A DNA stretch of 64,000 nucleotides, from contig OX422184.1 of assembly GCA_949130485.1 (NCBI GenBank), forward strand, positions 17,484,324 through 17,548,323, in the 5' to 3' direction. Positions 1 to 11,586 of the stretch are shown here, piece after piece (within the stretch, counting starts at the first letter, position 1; each line of letters begins with the position of its first letter). The notes beneath the pieces are model-generated. The model was not told the origin of the DNA, searched no databases, and saw nothing but the letters and a program-made list of their open reading frames with translations. This DNA comes from Agelas oroides. Taxonomy: Eukaryota > Porifera > Demospongiae > Agelasida > Agelasidae. A program made the translations under genes and the position numbers.

Positions 1-56
1 TTGCATGACGTCACGCTTGGCAACAACCGTGTTTGACGTCATTTGCTTAGCAACCG

Positions 57-440
57 GTGACACAAAACACTTATATCACGCCTACTCGGGATGTATTACG
101 AAGCCATTCTATGGTCCATGGAGGGAGAAATTCCTTTTCAATGCTTGGCCAGGACCAGACAACAGAGAACGTTAGCTATGTCAGACGAACTGTCCCTTCT
201 GTAACCTTTGCTTCAAGTGGTAATGTAATCATGGCATTTCATGGAGTTCAATGTCAGAGTCCTACACCGCCATCAAGATTGAGGAACAAGATTGCCATTG
301 CTACAGGCCCTCATTGGTCTGGTCCGTACACCATCATTTCCAAAGAGCCAGTGTTTGGATGGATGGTTCCTGATGACTGGCCACCATCTCTGGTTACTCC
401 AGGACAAGTGGTAAGCAAAGAGGCTATCACAGCTAGTTCA
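57..440 (+). pseudogene. Relic A of a glycosidase-like beta-propeller gene
   Basis: Broken copy of a gene family that occurs four times in the first 8.3 kb. The readable part contains the motifs APHWSGPY-like (here GPHWSGPYTIISKEPVFGW) and VPDDWPPSLVTPGQV, followed in other copies by FIWRTKRGYHMLVHSQ and RGAYGYSQDG. These acidic/aromatic blade motifs remind me of five-bladed-propeller glycoside hydrolases (GH43/arabinanase-levansucrase type), which is a family resemblance from memory, not a search result. In this copy about 25 bases carrying the FIWRT motif are missing near 410-415, so the frame runs into a stop at 441. Its 3' flank (490-760) matches the flank of relic D, so gene relic and neighbouring secreted-protein relic were duplicated together. 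Confidence 0.4.
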
Positions 441-633
441 TAGTCAGCTACAGCCATTCTATACAGTACATGTGGTGCTTATATAAGTCTCGGTTTCTAT
501 TCGGAGCTAGCTGCTATGTAGTCACCATTCAGCCCCCACTTTCAACTGTCTTCCACTGTCACTGCACTTGAATAGCTTCAACTTTGTAGTACTCCTCAAG
601 CTGGCAGTTTACTCCTGACTATATGTGCATCCA

Positions 634-1195
634 AGCAATGCTTGCTGGTCTCTTCAATGTTTTTGTCACCAATGCTGCAGCACAGTCCTGTCCTGCAAAC
701 CTAAACTAAACTCTGAAGCTCAGATTGTTTTTTTTATGCTGACAGAATGTTGTCTCCAGAGGTACTTCAACCTATCCTTGTGGATACCAATTTAACATTC
801 TTCAGAGAAGTTTTAAGATTTGATGATGCTGAGAATCATCAAGAGACTCAAAATGTATTTCAGTTCTTCAGTGAAGGGATTGGTCTGGACGTCTCGTGGT
901 CTGAGCCTAATGACAAGGTGTACATTTCTTCCAAAATGCCACCTTTCAACCATTCAGGGCAGTCAGTGGTCCTACTGCAACCTTCAACCAGTGGCTTCTC
1001 ACTGGAAACATGATGCTTTACTGCAGCTGTTGGTGGATATCATGTCGACATTACTGGAGAGCAGACACTGAGAGAAACAGATGGTGAGAAGGAATCTAGG
1101 TCACTAACAGTAGAGTTCTGCATGGCATGAAGTACAACAATTTGGACTATACATCTTGTTCTATGAGTTCTCTCATCCAACATTGGGAAGGATTC
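634..1195 (+). pseudogene. Relic of the 251-aa secreted-protein family (copy 1)
   Basis: Sequence matches the intact copies at 38310, 43911 and 54810 but is broken. The signal-peptide part (634-730) has a frameshift and stops. The block 747-1070 still reads as the N-terminal half (DTNLTFFREVLRFDDAE, then FFSEGIGLDVSWSEPND), and 1090-1190 keeps short pieces of the C-terminal half (LFYELSHPTLG at DNA level). At about 1196 it switches directly into the upstream sequence of the next copy, which indicates a tandem array that lost material by unequal recombination. No function can remain. Confidence 0.8.
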
Positions 1196-1463
1196 TGCTG
1201 TTGCACATGCATGCCTACTGACGAGAACTACACTTTGGTAGGTTCCCTGCCCACGCACTGACTGTCAAAAAGGACTACAACATGATAACAATTGCATCAG
1301 AAACCAAAACAATGGGGGAATTCAGTCTTTAATTTGTAGGTCTTCTAACAACTTGAAATAGCACAATCAGCCATGATCTTCATTTGCTTTGTTCAGATTA
1401 GCTTACTGTGTTATTATAGGCAGTTGACTGATCCAAGCAGACAGTTTAGTCCTACATTCAAGC
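1196..1463 (+). promoter_or_regulatory. Upstream block of secreted-protein copy 2
   Basis: Matches the region upstream of the intact copies (37925-38309, 43500-43910, 54415-54809 and, on the minus strand, 18939-19330). Shared landmarks are GCTGTTGCACATGCATG, a GGTTCCCTGCCCACGCACTGAC stretch, CTTCATTTGCTTTGTTCAG and a T/A-rich TATAGGCAG about 45 bases before the start codon. Promoter role is inferred from conservation and position. Confidence 0.45.
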
Positions 1464-1947
1464 ATGCAGGTCATTTGGGTGCTGTTTTTCATGGGGACAG
1501 AGTGTTTTCTTCAGAGGTACTTCAAGCTACTCTTGTGGATACCAATCTGACATTCTTCAGAGAAGTTTTAGGATTTGATGATGCTGAGATTGAACAAGAG
1601 ACTCAGAATGCATTTAAGTTCTTCAATGAAAGGTTTGGTCTGGACTTCTCTCAGTCTGAGCCTAATGACTTAGTTATACGCTTCTTCCAAAATGCCACCT
1701 TTCAGCCAACTAGGCGACCCAATGGTACATTTGCAACCTTCAACAGCTGGCTCCTAACTGGAAACACTCGGTCCAGATGTTTTGTTGTAGCTATTGGTGG
1801 ATATCCAGTCACCTTTATTGGAGAACAGACACTGAGAGGAACATAATTATGGTGGACAAGAAGGAATCCAGGTGACTAGCGGTAGAGTTCTGTCATATGA
1901 TTATCTTTCTATTTCAATTCCTGGTCGTGACCCAGTTGTGATTCAAT
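1464..1947 (+). pseudogene. Relic of the secreted-protein family (copy 2), 3' truncated
   Basis: Begins with ATGCAGGTCATTTGGGTGCT like the intact genes, but about 100 bases covering the end of the signal peptide and the first cysteine are deleted. The core (VLQATLVDTNLTFFREVLGF through RSRCFVVAIGGYPVTFIGEQ) is open. It is disrupted at ACATAATTATGGTGG (about 1842), where TAA replaces the TYGG codons seen elsewhere. Homology stops abruptly near 1947 (after GTGATTCAA), where a tandem repeat array begins. The truncation point therefore coincides with the repeat boundary. Confidence 0.8.
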
Positions 1948-1949
1948 TT

Positions 1950-2740
1950 TACCCATATTCAGATATTGCACTAACATAGTTGACCTCAAAGCTCTAAACC
2001 TTCATGAGATGTCACCAACAATATGGATATCATCAGAAAGTGCACAGAATGTGCATCATTTTGGTGCGAGTCCCATCACCACTGTCTTCTTCGTTGAGGA
2101 GATACAGGTGATTGAACTTTACCAAGATTTACGTCTTTCATAATTATAGTCAACTTCAAAGCTTGATTACTCCAAATCTGTATGGGGTGTCACCAACAAT
2201 GTGGAGATCATCACAAAGTACATGGAAAGGGCTCCATTTGGGTGCAAGTTCTGTCACAACAACATAATCTGACCGGAAGATATGGGCTCCTATTTTACCC
2301 ATATTTTGATATTGCACAAACATACGTGACTTCAAAGGTGTATAGCTCCAAATTTGTTTGGTGTTGTCACCAGTAATATGGATATCATCGGAAAGTATAT
2401 AGAATGTGCATCATTTTGGTGTGAGCCCCATCACCACTGCCTTCTTTGCTGAGGAGACACGGGTGATTGAATTTTACCTAGATTTACGTCTTTCACAATT
2501 ATAGTCAACTTCAAAGCTGGATTACTCTAAATCTGCATGGGGTGTCACCAACAATATGAAGATCATCACACAGTACATGGAAAGGGCTTCATTTTGGTGT
2601 AAGTTCTGTCACGATAGCATAATCCGACCGGAAGATATGAGCTCCTAAATTGGAGCCTATTTTTACATTTCCCAAATCTTGTCAACTTTCAAAGCTCTGT
2701 AGCTCCAAAACCAGTGGGGATGTCACCCCCACAAATACAC
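1950..2740. repeat. Diverged tandem repeat, 346-bp double unit of about 170-bp monomers
   Basis: The block starting ACCCATATTCAGATATTGCA at 1951 recurs at 2297 (346 bp later). Within each block a half-unit returns about 170 bp on: TCAACTTCAAAGCT followed by GTGTCACCAACAATRTGG. It is a higher-order array: A-B-A'-B'-partial. The last degenerate unit fades out near 2740. No reading frame stays open through it. Confidence 0.75.
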
Positions 2741-3227
2741 ATCACTGGAATCAGCCGTGTTTCTACTTTCATCCAACGCAAGTCCGAGCTTCATAGCCCG
2801 TTGCGTTATGGAGCTACAACTGCTCAAAGTACCGTCCTCCAGGTCATGTTAATCACGCTCCGGCTTTAGCTCGCTCTTGCTGTGAAGTTTTGACACCCCA
2901 GCGCCACAGACACACAGGAGCAGTAGGGTCCCGTCTCAACTATCCGCGAACCGAGTATGGTGCTCCTACAGGCTCTAGTTCGCGCGACAGGACAGGTACA
3001 AAAACGGACTTCGAGAGCGGTCGCCACGTTGATCTTGCAATGTTCACTTACCATACGTGATACGGAGTTCCGTGCACGTCCGTAAGCGTGTCGGACCTCC
3101 TAGTCAAGCCTGATAACACGGGAGTATACGTATTTCCGTAAAAACGGCGTCCAAATTTTCAAAGTTCCTTTTGAGCAGTCAATTTTGCTCCATTTACCGT
3201 AACAAGTGATTGGAAGGAACATTCAAG
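2741..3227 (+). promoter_or_regulatory. 5' flank of the TRIM-NHL gene
   Basis: No gene recognised. The stretch is more GC- and CpG-rich than its surroundings (for example around 2930-3100), as expected near an animal promoter. No TATA box is obvious close to the start codon at 3228. Confidence 0.3.
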
Positions 3228-5630
3228 ATGGCTGAAGCTCCCGCGCCAAAGAAGTAAGTTATCTGTTGGAGGGATATAACAAACCGCGCCCATTTTTTTA
3301 GGAGAAATACATGCCAATATAGTAGAGACTAGAGTGTTGACGCTTCTACTACTCTTCTACCTATGGTACATATTTAATAGTATATCTCCAGCTAGCTTAT
3401 CTCTCACCTCTCCCACAGGACTCTCACAGAGACCCTGGAGCTGCTGGAGAAACAGGTCCAGTGTTCCATCTGTCTGGAGACCTACCACGACCCCAAGGTC
3501 CTGGCCTGCCTCCACGCCTACTGTCGGGAGTGCATCCAGCAGCTGCTACTGCGACAGCAGAGGGACCAGGAGGTGGAGTGTCCCCAGTGTCGCAGTGTCG
3601 TTGCTGTGGCAGGCAATGACGCCAACTCCCTCCCCACTATGTTCTTCATCAATGGACTGATTGAAGTGTGTGAGATTTTGAAAAAAGTTGATAACAACGA
3701 GATTGCCTGTCAGAGTTGCTCTGAAGCAAAGGCCACCTCCTTCTGCCATACCTGCAGCATGTTCATTTGTGGCAGCTGCACTAATGCTCACAAGAAGATG
3801 AAAATATTTGAAGGCCACAAGACTGTTTCAATCTCGGACATGAGGGGCGGGGCTTTGATCCAACTTCCAACAAGGAACCCTCCCACCTCAACCTGCAAGA
3901 AACACAAGGGAGAGATGAAGCTCTACTGCTTTGAGTGTGAGCAGCTTATCTGCCGAGATTGCACCTTGGTGGACCATACTGGCCACAAGTTTGACTTTGT
4001 GAAGGGTGTGGCTGATGCATTCAGAGAGGAGGTTCTTTCCACTCTGTTGCCCCTCCAGGATGCTCATGCCAGTATCACCACAGCCATAGCAAGGGTGGAA
4101 GGCAGCAAGGAAGAGATCATTGGTCGCGGGGTGGACATTGCTGCAACCATCACTCGATCATTTGATGAGCTTCGTGCTATTCTCAACAATCATCAGCAAG
4201 TTCTTTTGCAGCAGACACGGGAGGTGGTGGGGAGGAAGGTGGGTGCACTGGACAGGCAGCAGGAGGACCTCCAACTGGCACTGGCTACCCTTGACAGCCT
4301 CATGGGGTTCTTAGTGAGGACAGCAGATAATGCAAGTGATGAGGAGTTTATTTCCATGAAACTGAAGATGACCAGTCGGGTGCAGGAAATCAGTGCAAAG
4401 TACGAACACCTTGAACTAGCACCAGCTGAAATGGCCAACATTGGGAAGATAATGCCACAGGCTGATAGCCTCCATGATCTTTGCAAACAGAGTGAACTGT
4501 ATGTGTCTGTAGTAGACACCTCAAAGTGTCAGCTTAGTGGTCCAGGTCTCACGTCTGCAACCACTGAACAGGTGTCCAAATTCACAATATGCACATATGA
4601 CACCCATGACCAGCCTACTCCTGTCCAGCAGCATGTCTCAGCTGAGCTGAAGTCTCTGGTTGATGGCTCAGTCCTCCAGGCTACAGTAGTGAGCCAGACC
4701 CCCTCCACATACGAGCTCTCCTACACTCCCACCACCAGGGGTCGCCACCAGCTGACAGTTCGAGTCAACAACACTGAGATTGGAGCATTCCAAGTGTTTG
4801 TGCAGTACCTTCCCACTCAGCTGGGTACTCCAGTGAAGATCATTAACAGATTGTCATCCTACCACATTGCAGTTAGCGACAAGGGAGAACTGTTTGCAAC
4901 TGAACATTGGGATAAACGATATACAGTGCTTGATGCCCAGGGCCAGAGAGTGTTGACCATAGGTTCAGAAGGGAAGCCACCATTTAGGTATGGATGCCCC
5001 ACTGGCATTGCCACAGATGGTGAGGGCAATGTGTACGTAGCCAGTACTGGTCACAAATTGCAGAAGTTCAGCAGGCAGGGTGAGGTGGTCAAGTCAGTTG
5101 GGAAGGAGGGGAGAAATGTTGGAGAGTTTAAATTCCCACAAGGTGTCCTGTACCATAACCACCAAGTCTATGTGTGTGACAGCAGCAATGGCAGAGTACA
5201 GGTGTTTGACACCAACTTGAACTTTGTCCGATCATTTGGCATCCGTGGTAATGCTCCAGGCCAGCTCAGATGTCCAAGCAACATACATATTGATCAGCAG
5301 GGAAATGTTTTTGTGGTAGATTCTGAGAAACACCAAGTTCTGGTGTTTGGTGAGGATGGCCAGTATCTACGTCAGTTTGGCCAGGAAGGGTTTGGCAAGG
5401 GTGAGCTTCTTGATCCAAGAGGACTCTGTGTTAGTGGAGAATTTGTGTATGTAGCCGAATGGGGTAACCATCGTATCTCAGTGTTCCACACATCTGGTGA
5501 GTTTGTCTACTCCTTTGGGAAGTTTGGAGGTGAAAGAGGTGAACTTAAGCGCCCTTGTTGCATAGCTGTAGACTCAGATAGCTTTGTATTTATTTCTGAT
5601 CCTGGCAATAGACGCATACAAGTCTTGTAG
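3228..5630 (+). CDS. TRIM-NHL protein with filamin repeat (TRIM2/3/71-like), two exons
   Basis: Spliced gene: exon 1 3228-3253 (MAEAPAPKK), donor GTAAGTT, 165-base intron, acceptor CCCACAG, exon 2 3419-5630, total 745 codons. The splice joins AA|G in phase and removes the only interruption before the RING domain. RING C3HC4 at about 24-66 (CSIC, CLHAYCREC, CPQC); B-box 1 at 106-147 (CQSC, CHTC); B-box 2 at 168-199 (CKKH, CFEC, CRDC, HTGH); coiled coil about 200-340; filamin/ABP280 repeat about 379-470; six NHL repeats from about 480 to the C terminus, ending in RRIQVL. This is the full domain order of TRIM2/TRIM3/TRIM71/Lin-41 proteins, which act as cytoplasmic E3 ubiquitin ligases and, in some members, RNA-binding repressors through the NHL propeller. 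All zinc ligands are present and no frameshift is seen. Which vertebrate member is closest cannot be judged by eye; such genes are often expanded in invertebrates. Confidence 0.93.
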
Positions 5631-6040
5631 GTATCGTGTACTGTTGGGTTACTTGTGTTTCAATCTAGTTGTGTACATGCATGCATGGGCATAAATATAT
5701 GTATCAGCTTGATTTTTGTATACAGATCTTACGTATCCCTTTCCTTTTGTTTTCTACAATTATTGACATTGTGGTTTACAGGTCTCTAGTGTTGTTCTAG
5801 TATAGGGTTTGTGCATGCTTTTAGTTTAGTTACATTAGCTAATCAAACTACAACTACACTTTTTGCTAAACTGGAAACTATAACTAAACTAAGAACATTC
5901 AAGAAGAAACCGTAACTATACTAAAACCGAAACCATTTTCCACTGGTAACTATAACTACCATATTTCTTAGATCAGACGCCGCAGCTACTATTTTTTTGC
6001 TGCTCGTTATTGTATGGCATTCTTTGGAAAGCCTGCAGAC
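5631..6040. other. Gene-free stretch downstream of TRIM-NHL
   Basis: Contains the presumable 3' UTR (AATAAA-like GCATAAATATATG near 5690) and a run of short imperfect repeats of the type AACTATAACTAAACT at 5840-5960. Nothing coding recognised. Confidence 0.4.
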
Positions 6041-6402
6041 ATAAGCCTGATGATGGCCACCATCTCTGGTTACTCCAGGACAAGTGATGAGAGCAATGAA
6101 GGTCCCTTCATTTGGAGAACCAAAAGAGGCTATCACATGCTAGTTCATAGTCAGCTACAGCCATTCCACAGTACACGTGGTGCCTATGGATACAGTCAAG
6201 ATGGACTGAGCTGGACTCTATACTACCAGAGTACAGCTGGGAGACCAATATGACATGAGCAGATGGTTCTGTCAGCTACTTTGTGCATCGGCAATCTCCT
6301 GGGCTGTTCTTAGACCAAGATGGGTATCCACTATATCTGTTGATGAGTTGATGAGCTGTCAGACAATGGGTGTCACTGGGGCCATGGTTGGACTCTGATG
6401 CA
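6041..6402 (+). pseudogene. Relic B of the glycosidase-like gene (3' part)
   Basis: Reads GPFIWRTKRGYHMLVHSQ and RGAYGYSQDGLSWTL. It then shifts frame to WETNMT-stop-ADGSVSYFVHRQ and SPGLFLDQDGYPLYLL, ending with a relic of DNGCHWG and LMQPVER. At least one frameshift and an in-frame TGA (within ATGACATGAGCAG) disable it. The order IWR, GAYGYS-DG-W, DGSVSYF-RRQAPGLFLD fits successive propeller blades. Confidence 0.45.
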
Positions 6403-6594
6403 ACCTGTTGAGAGATGATTGTTACTACATACAACATGTACATGTAGTGTGCATAGCAACTCATATGAGAGTAAAGAAGTGTTTGTTTCTATGCATGATA
6501 TTCATACAATAGATTATAATCAATCATGTGATGCATGAATATATCATCAGGTTTATGTTTATGCTTTACTTAGTACATGGTTGTGTTTATGTTT

Positions 6595-7075
6595 TCCCTA
6601 TTCCCCATCAAGAGGAACAAGCTAGAGAGAAGATTGCCGTTGCTACAGCCCCTCATTGGTCTGATCCATGCATACACCATTGTTTCCAAAGAGCCAGTGT
6701 TTGGATGGACGGTTCCTGATGACTGGCCACCATCTCTGGTTACTCCAGGACAGGTGATGAGCAATGAGGGTCCCTTCATTTGGAGAACCAAAAGAGGCTA
6801 TCACATGCTAGTTCATAGTCAGCTACAGCCATTCCACAGTACACGTGGTGCCTATGGATACAGTCAAGATAGACGGCTGGACTCTACTACCGGACTACAG
6901 CTGGGAGACCAATATGACATGGGCAGATGGTTCTGTCAGCTACTTTATGCATCGCCAAGCTCCTGGGCTGTTCTTAGATCATGGTGGGTATCCATGTACT
7001 GTATCTGTTGACAGCTGTCAGATAATGGGTGTCATAATGGGGGCCATGGTTGGATTCTGATGCAACCTGTTGAGA
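6595..7075 (+). pseudogene. Relic C of the glycosidase-like gene
   Basis: Most complete copy of this family: IVSKEPVFGWTVPDDWPP, VMSNEGPFIWRTKRGYH, RGAYGYSQD, then after a frameshift WTLLPDYSWETNMTWADGSV and SYFMHRQAPGLFLDHGGYP. The N-terminal part (PSRRNKLER equivalent) is also shifted. The FIWRTKRG and RQAPGLFLD motifs are the best handles for a database search. It was probably alive before the duplication with relic B, because both carry different lesions. Confidence 0.45.
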
Positions 7076-7270
7076 GATGAATATAACATGTATGCAGTGT
7101 GCATAGCAACTCATATGAGAGTAAAGAAGTGTTTGTTTCTATGCATGATATTCATACAATAGATTATAGATAGTGATAATCAATCATGTGATGCATGAAT
7201 ATATCATCAGGTTTATGTTTATGCTTTACTTAGTACATGCATGGTTGCATGTGTTTATGTTTTCCCTGCA

Positions 7271-7849
7271 TGCATTATTCGTTTGGTGTATGTAGCTTTA
7301 CAGTAGTGATATAAATAGGAGCAACATCCTAGTGTGGTGTTTATACAAGTAAGGTATCAATCAGATATGCAAGGATCTTGAAGAAAACTTTGCCATATCA
7401 GCATAGAAGACCTTAAGCATTGCATTACGTATAATACAACCTCTGTGTGAGCATGTTAGCTGGGATCGTGTTTCACCACAACGCAGAGCCTTTTTGTTGT
7501 GCTACATTCTGATGAATAACAAAAATCTGACATCTTCCTTATGATGCATCACACCACTGTGTGTGATCTCTTCCAAGCATGTATGTCAGTATGGCTAGGT
7601 AATGTCATCACTTCTACCAATGCAGAGTAGTCTGGTGTTGGAGTGATCTGTCTTCTATGATGTAATGATGTTAATCAATGACATGCAATGTTGTACCAGC
7701 TACAACCATGACATTGTGAAATGGGACCTAGTCTCATCCCAGAAAACTTTTCAACAGGATTCTTTACAATCAATGTCTGGGGTTCGCGCTTACAATTTTG
7801 TCGTAGCTATATGAAAAAAGAGAAAGTAAGTTGGACAGTGACAGTAGTG
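7271..7849. other. Gene-free stretch
   Basis: No coding signal, tandem repeat or inverted repeat recognised. The last part (7700-7849) may be a degraded upstream exon of relic D. Confidence 0.3.
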
Positions 7850-8215
7850 TACTCTGAGAATCAGATCCATCAATGGTTAACAACAGAGAATCTTGGTTAT
7901 GTCAGACAAACTGTCCCTCTGTAACATTTACTCCAAGTGGTAATCTAAAGTCTGACACCGCCGTCAAGAGGAACGAGAGAGAAGATTGACATTGCTACAG
8001 CCCCTCATTGGTCTTGTCCGTACACCATCATTTCCAAAAAGCCTGTGTTTGGATTGATGGTTCCTGATGACTGGCCACCATCTCTGGTTACAGTGATGAG
8101 CAATGAGGATCCCTTCATTTGGAGAACCAAAAGAGGCTATCACATACTAGTTCATAGTCAGCTACCGTCATTCCACAGTACACGTGGTGCCTATGCATAT
8201 ATACAATCTCAGTTT
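7850..8215 (+). pseudogene. Relic D of the glycosidase-like gene
   Basis: Contains NLGYVRQTVP-stop, PHWSCPYTIISKKPVFG, LMVPDDWPPSLVT (with the PGQ codons lost), VMSNEDPFIWRTKRGYHILV and RGAYAY. Several frameshifts and small deletions. Followed, as in relic A, by a piece of the secreted-protein gene, which shows that the two families travelled together in one duplicated segment. Confidence 0.45.
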
Positions 8216-8344
8216 CTATTTGGAGCTAGCTGCTATGTAGTCACCATTCAGCCCCCACTTTCAACTGTCTTCCACTGTTGCTGCACCTGAATAGTTACAA
8301 CTTTGTAGTACTCCACAAACAGGCATTTTACCTGACCATATGTC

Positions 8345-8470
8345 CATCCAAGCATGCGGGGCATTTGTGTGCTAGCTGGTCTTTTCAATTGTCACCAATG
8401 CTGCAACACAGTCCTGTCCTGCAAACCTCAATTAAACTCTGAAGCGTAGATTGTTCTTTATGCTAACAAC
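8345..8470 (+). pseudogene. 5' fragment of the secreted-protein family
   Basis: Matches the signal-peptide region of the intact genes (GTGTGCTAGCTGGTCTTTTC, CACCAATGCTGC, CAGTCCTGTCCTGCAAACC) but has deletions and stops. Homology ends where an A/T-rich unrelated sequence starts at about 8470. Confidence 0.7.
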
Positions 8471-8689
8471 TTTTTATCATAGTATAATACACCAAAACTG
8501 TATAATTGTTGTCGTGGGTCAGGATTCAGTGGAATAACAATGCTGAAAATTCAAGTAGTCAGCAGCAGTGCTAGATGATTCACAAATGTATACTCTTCAT
8601 CAATCCTCTCTTTAGTGTATATATTCACCACTTCAGTGATCCCTCAGGTTTGTCACCTGCTCCGTCTCACTTCTCTTAGTGGACAATAC

Positions 8690-9560
8690 AAATTTCAATA
8701 TTTTAAAATGCATATAAAAATTATTTTACGTAACTCCTTGAACATATCTCCTTTCACTGTGGAGGCTGCATTGCTCTGGCTCCAAACTGAAGAGCTTTTT
8801 TCTTCTTTTGTGAATGCCAACCCTTCAGATGGTTGTTAGTTCCACTGAATAAAATATAATTATAAATTTGTATTGGCCATTCATCCAAATGCAATTGAAA
8901 TTGATTTGGTGAACTTCTAGAGCTTCATGTTGCTGTCCATGCCTGAAGTTAAATAGGCCCTGTCCCTGTGCATGATATTACAATAAAAATTTTTATTAGA
9001 GTTGATCTCCTGGGAAGTTGATCTGGTGGGAATTGATTTTGTGGGAGCTGATCTCGTGCACTGTAGAAAAAATTAGACCACTTTAAGCATCTTTATAGGT
9101 TATCTAACTTGCACCAGAGTGGTATCATTATCAGAAGTCTCAGGACACTGGAGCCACCATGACTAGGTTTTTGAGTCTTCTTGCAACATACAAGCCAGCA
9201 AATGTTAAAGTTGCAAAAAGGTTTCTTGAAATTCCATCCAAGAGCTGCTTCTTTAGTTGAATTAGCTTTTTCTTTCAGAAGTCCTATTTGGCTACATTAC
9301 TGGCATTTCTACCATAAGTATGTACCAAACCTTTTCTAGAAATGGTAATTGATAGGTGTTCTGAAAAGAAGACTGAGTTTAATTAAAAGAGAAGATTCTA
9401 ACATTTTCATTTTCAAGGTCTTCAGAAGACCTGTTTGGAAGCATTCCTTGAACTTCATGATGTGCACACCATACACATGCAACTGAGATAACTGAAATAT
9501 GAAATATGGTTGAAGTAGATCACAGCTGTATGTTTGTGTGTGATAAGATTATAGATTAGT
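8690..9560 (-). repeat. Copy 1 of a ~1-kb repeat with MULE-like transposase remnant
   Basis: The same sequence recurs at 39718-40130 plus 40130-40920 and, partially, at 53155-53680. On the minus strand it keeps traces of a reading frame (SIWMNGQYKF, then RVGIHKRRK) that is better preserved at 39762-40010, where it resembles the TNNHLEGWH region of MULE-type transposases. It carries a short array of 15-bp GTTGATYTYRTGGGA units at 9001-9060. Confidence 0.5.
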
Positions 9561-9837
9561 TTCTCTTACTTGAAACACTATACGCTTGTTTCAGCATTTT
9601 GTTAAATCTCCCTAGGTGGCATCTGGTTTTCTTTTTCCAACCATTGCTTGAATTATTTCTTGACAGCAGATGGATTGACCATTGCTCTTATGCGCATTCT
9701 CTGCCTCAATGCTTGCAACCTTTCTTTGTTTTTGGATCAAGGTCTATGAGGAACCCAAATTCCTTCCAGTATGGAGCAATTGTCTTGATAACCTCCACCT
9801 TGCTTCCTTTGGTTGTCTTCATCCTTATCAGTTGTGC

Positions 9838-10760
9838 CATACTGGCTTCATATCTGCACAATTAGAAAGCAAAATAGGTGCATTATCAAAAGAATATATA
9901 CTCTAAGATATGTGATGCAAGTAAAGTCACAAGTCAAAATTTCTGGCTATGTCCCTGAGGGTGGCATTTTGAAAGAGGTGCTAGGCCAATTCATTGGGCT
10001 CAGAGAAGTCCAAGCAAAACCTTTCATTATTTTGAGTCCATTGTTGAATGTCTTCATTGTCAAATCCTAAACCATGCACTCTGTAGAATTTCAGTTTGAT
10101 GCCCATGCAGTATCAGCTCCAAGTAACATTTAAGAAGCCATTCAAAGTGATACTAATGGTCAAATAAATTAATGTTAAGTTTTGAGCGGTTGACATTCTG
10201 GGATTTGATTTATGGGAGTTGATATTTTGGGGTTGACATTCTGGAAAGAAAGTTAATTCTACCCCATTTTTCTAAGTACTTGTCATTTCATGGTAGTTAC
10301 GTTTATAGTAATGTTGTGAATGTACTTTTGGCACACCTGGCAAACTTGAGTTCAAAGTTTGGGAAGTATTATCATGTCATAGTAATAACTCAAGCCATAC
10401 TGTAGGGGCTGTCAAAAATCACTGGGTTGGACTACTGGAATGGATTACTGGACTGACCGATTCCTTTACCTGCGTCCTACTTTAGATCAATCAGTAATAG
10501 TATCATCTATCACACATTTAAAATAAGCTAAACAACAGATAAAGATCATGTTATTGTTATTGCTACAAGAGAAGGCACCCTGTGTCCAACTTGTGTGAGG
10601 TTCTAGCATGAATAGCTTGGTACCCTTGGGAGGGGAAACAGTCATGAGTACAAGGCAGATAGCATAGATAGTAGAGTAGTGCAACTCTGGTTCAAATTCT
10701 AGGAATCAGATATCACAGTTGCAGGATACAGTCTGTCCAGTAGCTGCCTTACATATATAG
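9838..10760. repeat. Duplicated segment, partner at 34858-35780 (same orientation)
   Basis: The two segments share long blocks, starting with CTGCACAATTAGAAAGCAAA and including GGTGGCATTTTGAAAGAGGT, GGCAAACTTGAGTTCAAAGT and ATGTTATTGTTATTGCTACA. Each has private indels. Part of it also recurs at 48295-48460 and, reversed, at 19795-19930. Confidence 0.8.
9950..10130 (-). pseudogene. Relic of a diverged secreted-family member (minus strand)
   Basis: Minus-strand reading gives GHQTEILQ, then in other frames LGFDNEDIQQWTQN, NERFCLDFSEPNELA, a stop, and FQNATLRD. These line up in order with the intact family (DTNLTFFREVLGFDDAEIQQ, NERFGLDFSQSEPNELG, FFQNAT). It is clearly more distant than the other relics, so it represents an older or separate branch. 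Partner relic at about 34960-35200. Confidence 0.6.
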
Positions 10761-11586
10761 GCCATGGACATGTTGTGCATACTTTTGAGCATTTTACGTG
10801 CAATGAAAGCACCCGATTCTATCCCATGAGTAACCCAAGGTGCAAATGACGCAATTCTTTCCCATGAGTGACACATGGGATTTTTCCTTAAATTACGTCT
10901 TTTACCCCGCAACCGGTGTAAAGTACAGGACTAGATGTCTACCGTCAGTGCTTTAGCTTCCTGCTTCCATGAAGTCTTTCTCTCCACAGCAAATCTTTTG
11001 GATTTCTCAATGATCACTTCACAGTACATATAAATTATATGCTAGAATGAAGGATGTGTGAAACCACATGGCCATATATGTATTTCAAAACAAATTGCAC
11101 TTTAACAATCAGCATAAGAATTATGCAGGTCGCATACAACACAAGAAAATCTTATCACCAGTTAATCCTAGGCTAGACGTACAACTGCGACCAGCTGACG
11201 TAGCTATACTCGGCATTGCCAGAAATTTGAATAGCGCGGCGGTCACGGCGTTATTTCCGTAGCGTACGGAGTTATAAGTAAAACGCGGAAGTTTACGTTG
11301 TACCGTATTTGCAATTATCCGTAATTGTATATGCTAGCGTACATTTTGTAGCTATTTTGTACCGATTTGGCAAATTCTGTGAACAAAATCTGCAAAAACT
11401 TTACGGCCAGTCGGGCAGAGGACATCAAAAACAAGTGAATTATATCGTTAACCAATCAAAAATGAACGGCAAAAGTGTATATTTTTATTTCAGAAAATTT
11501 GAAATGGCTATTTTTTCACACTTCAACGTGTGAAAAGACGGTAGAAATACTAGGCGAATGGTAAATGGATGTGCATGTAGCAGCCA
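10761..11586. other. Gene-free stretch
   Basis: No coding region supported. A CpG-richer part (11160-11330) could be a lost promoter, but nothing specific is visible. Confidence 0.3.

Larger units (their letters stand above)
6041..7270 (+). repeat. Direct duplication of a 555-bp segment carrying glycosidase-like relics
   Basis: 6041-6595 and 6716-7265 are near-identical in the same orientation, from GGCCACCATCTCTGGTTACT to GTTTATGTTTTCCC. They are separated by the more 5' part of the gene relic in the second unit. Small indels differ between the copies, for example an extra GATAGT near 7168. Confidence 0.85.

Noticed and set aside
9599-9906. Hydrophobic ORFs that look like membrane proteins
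   Set aside because: No paralogue, no start or splice signals, and position within degraded repeat DNA; likely chance A/T-rich ORFs.
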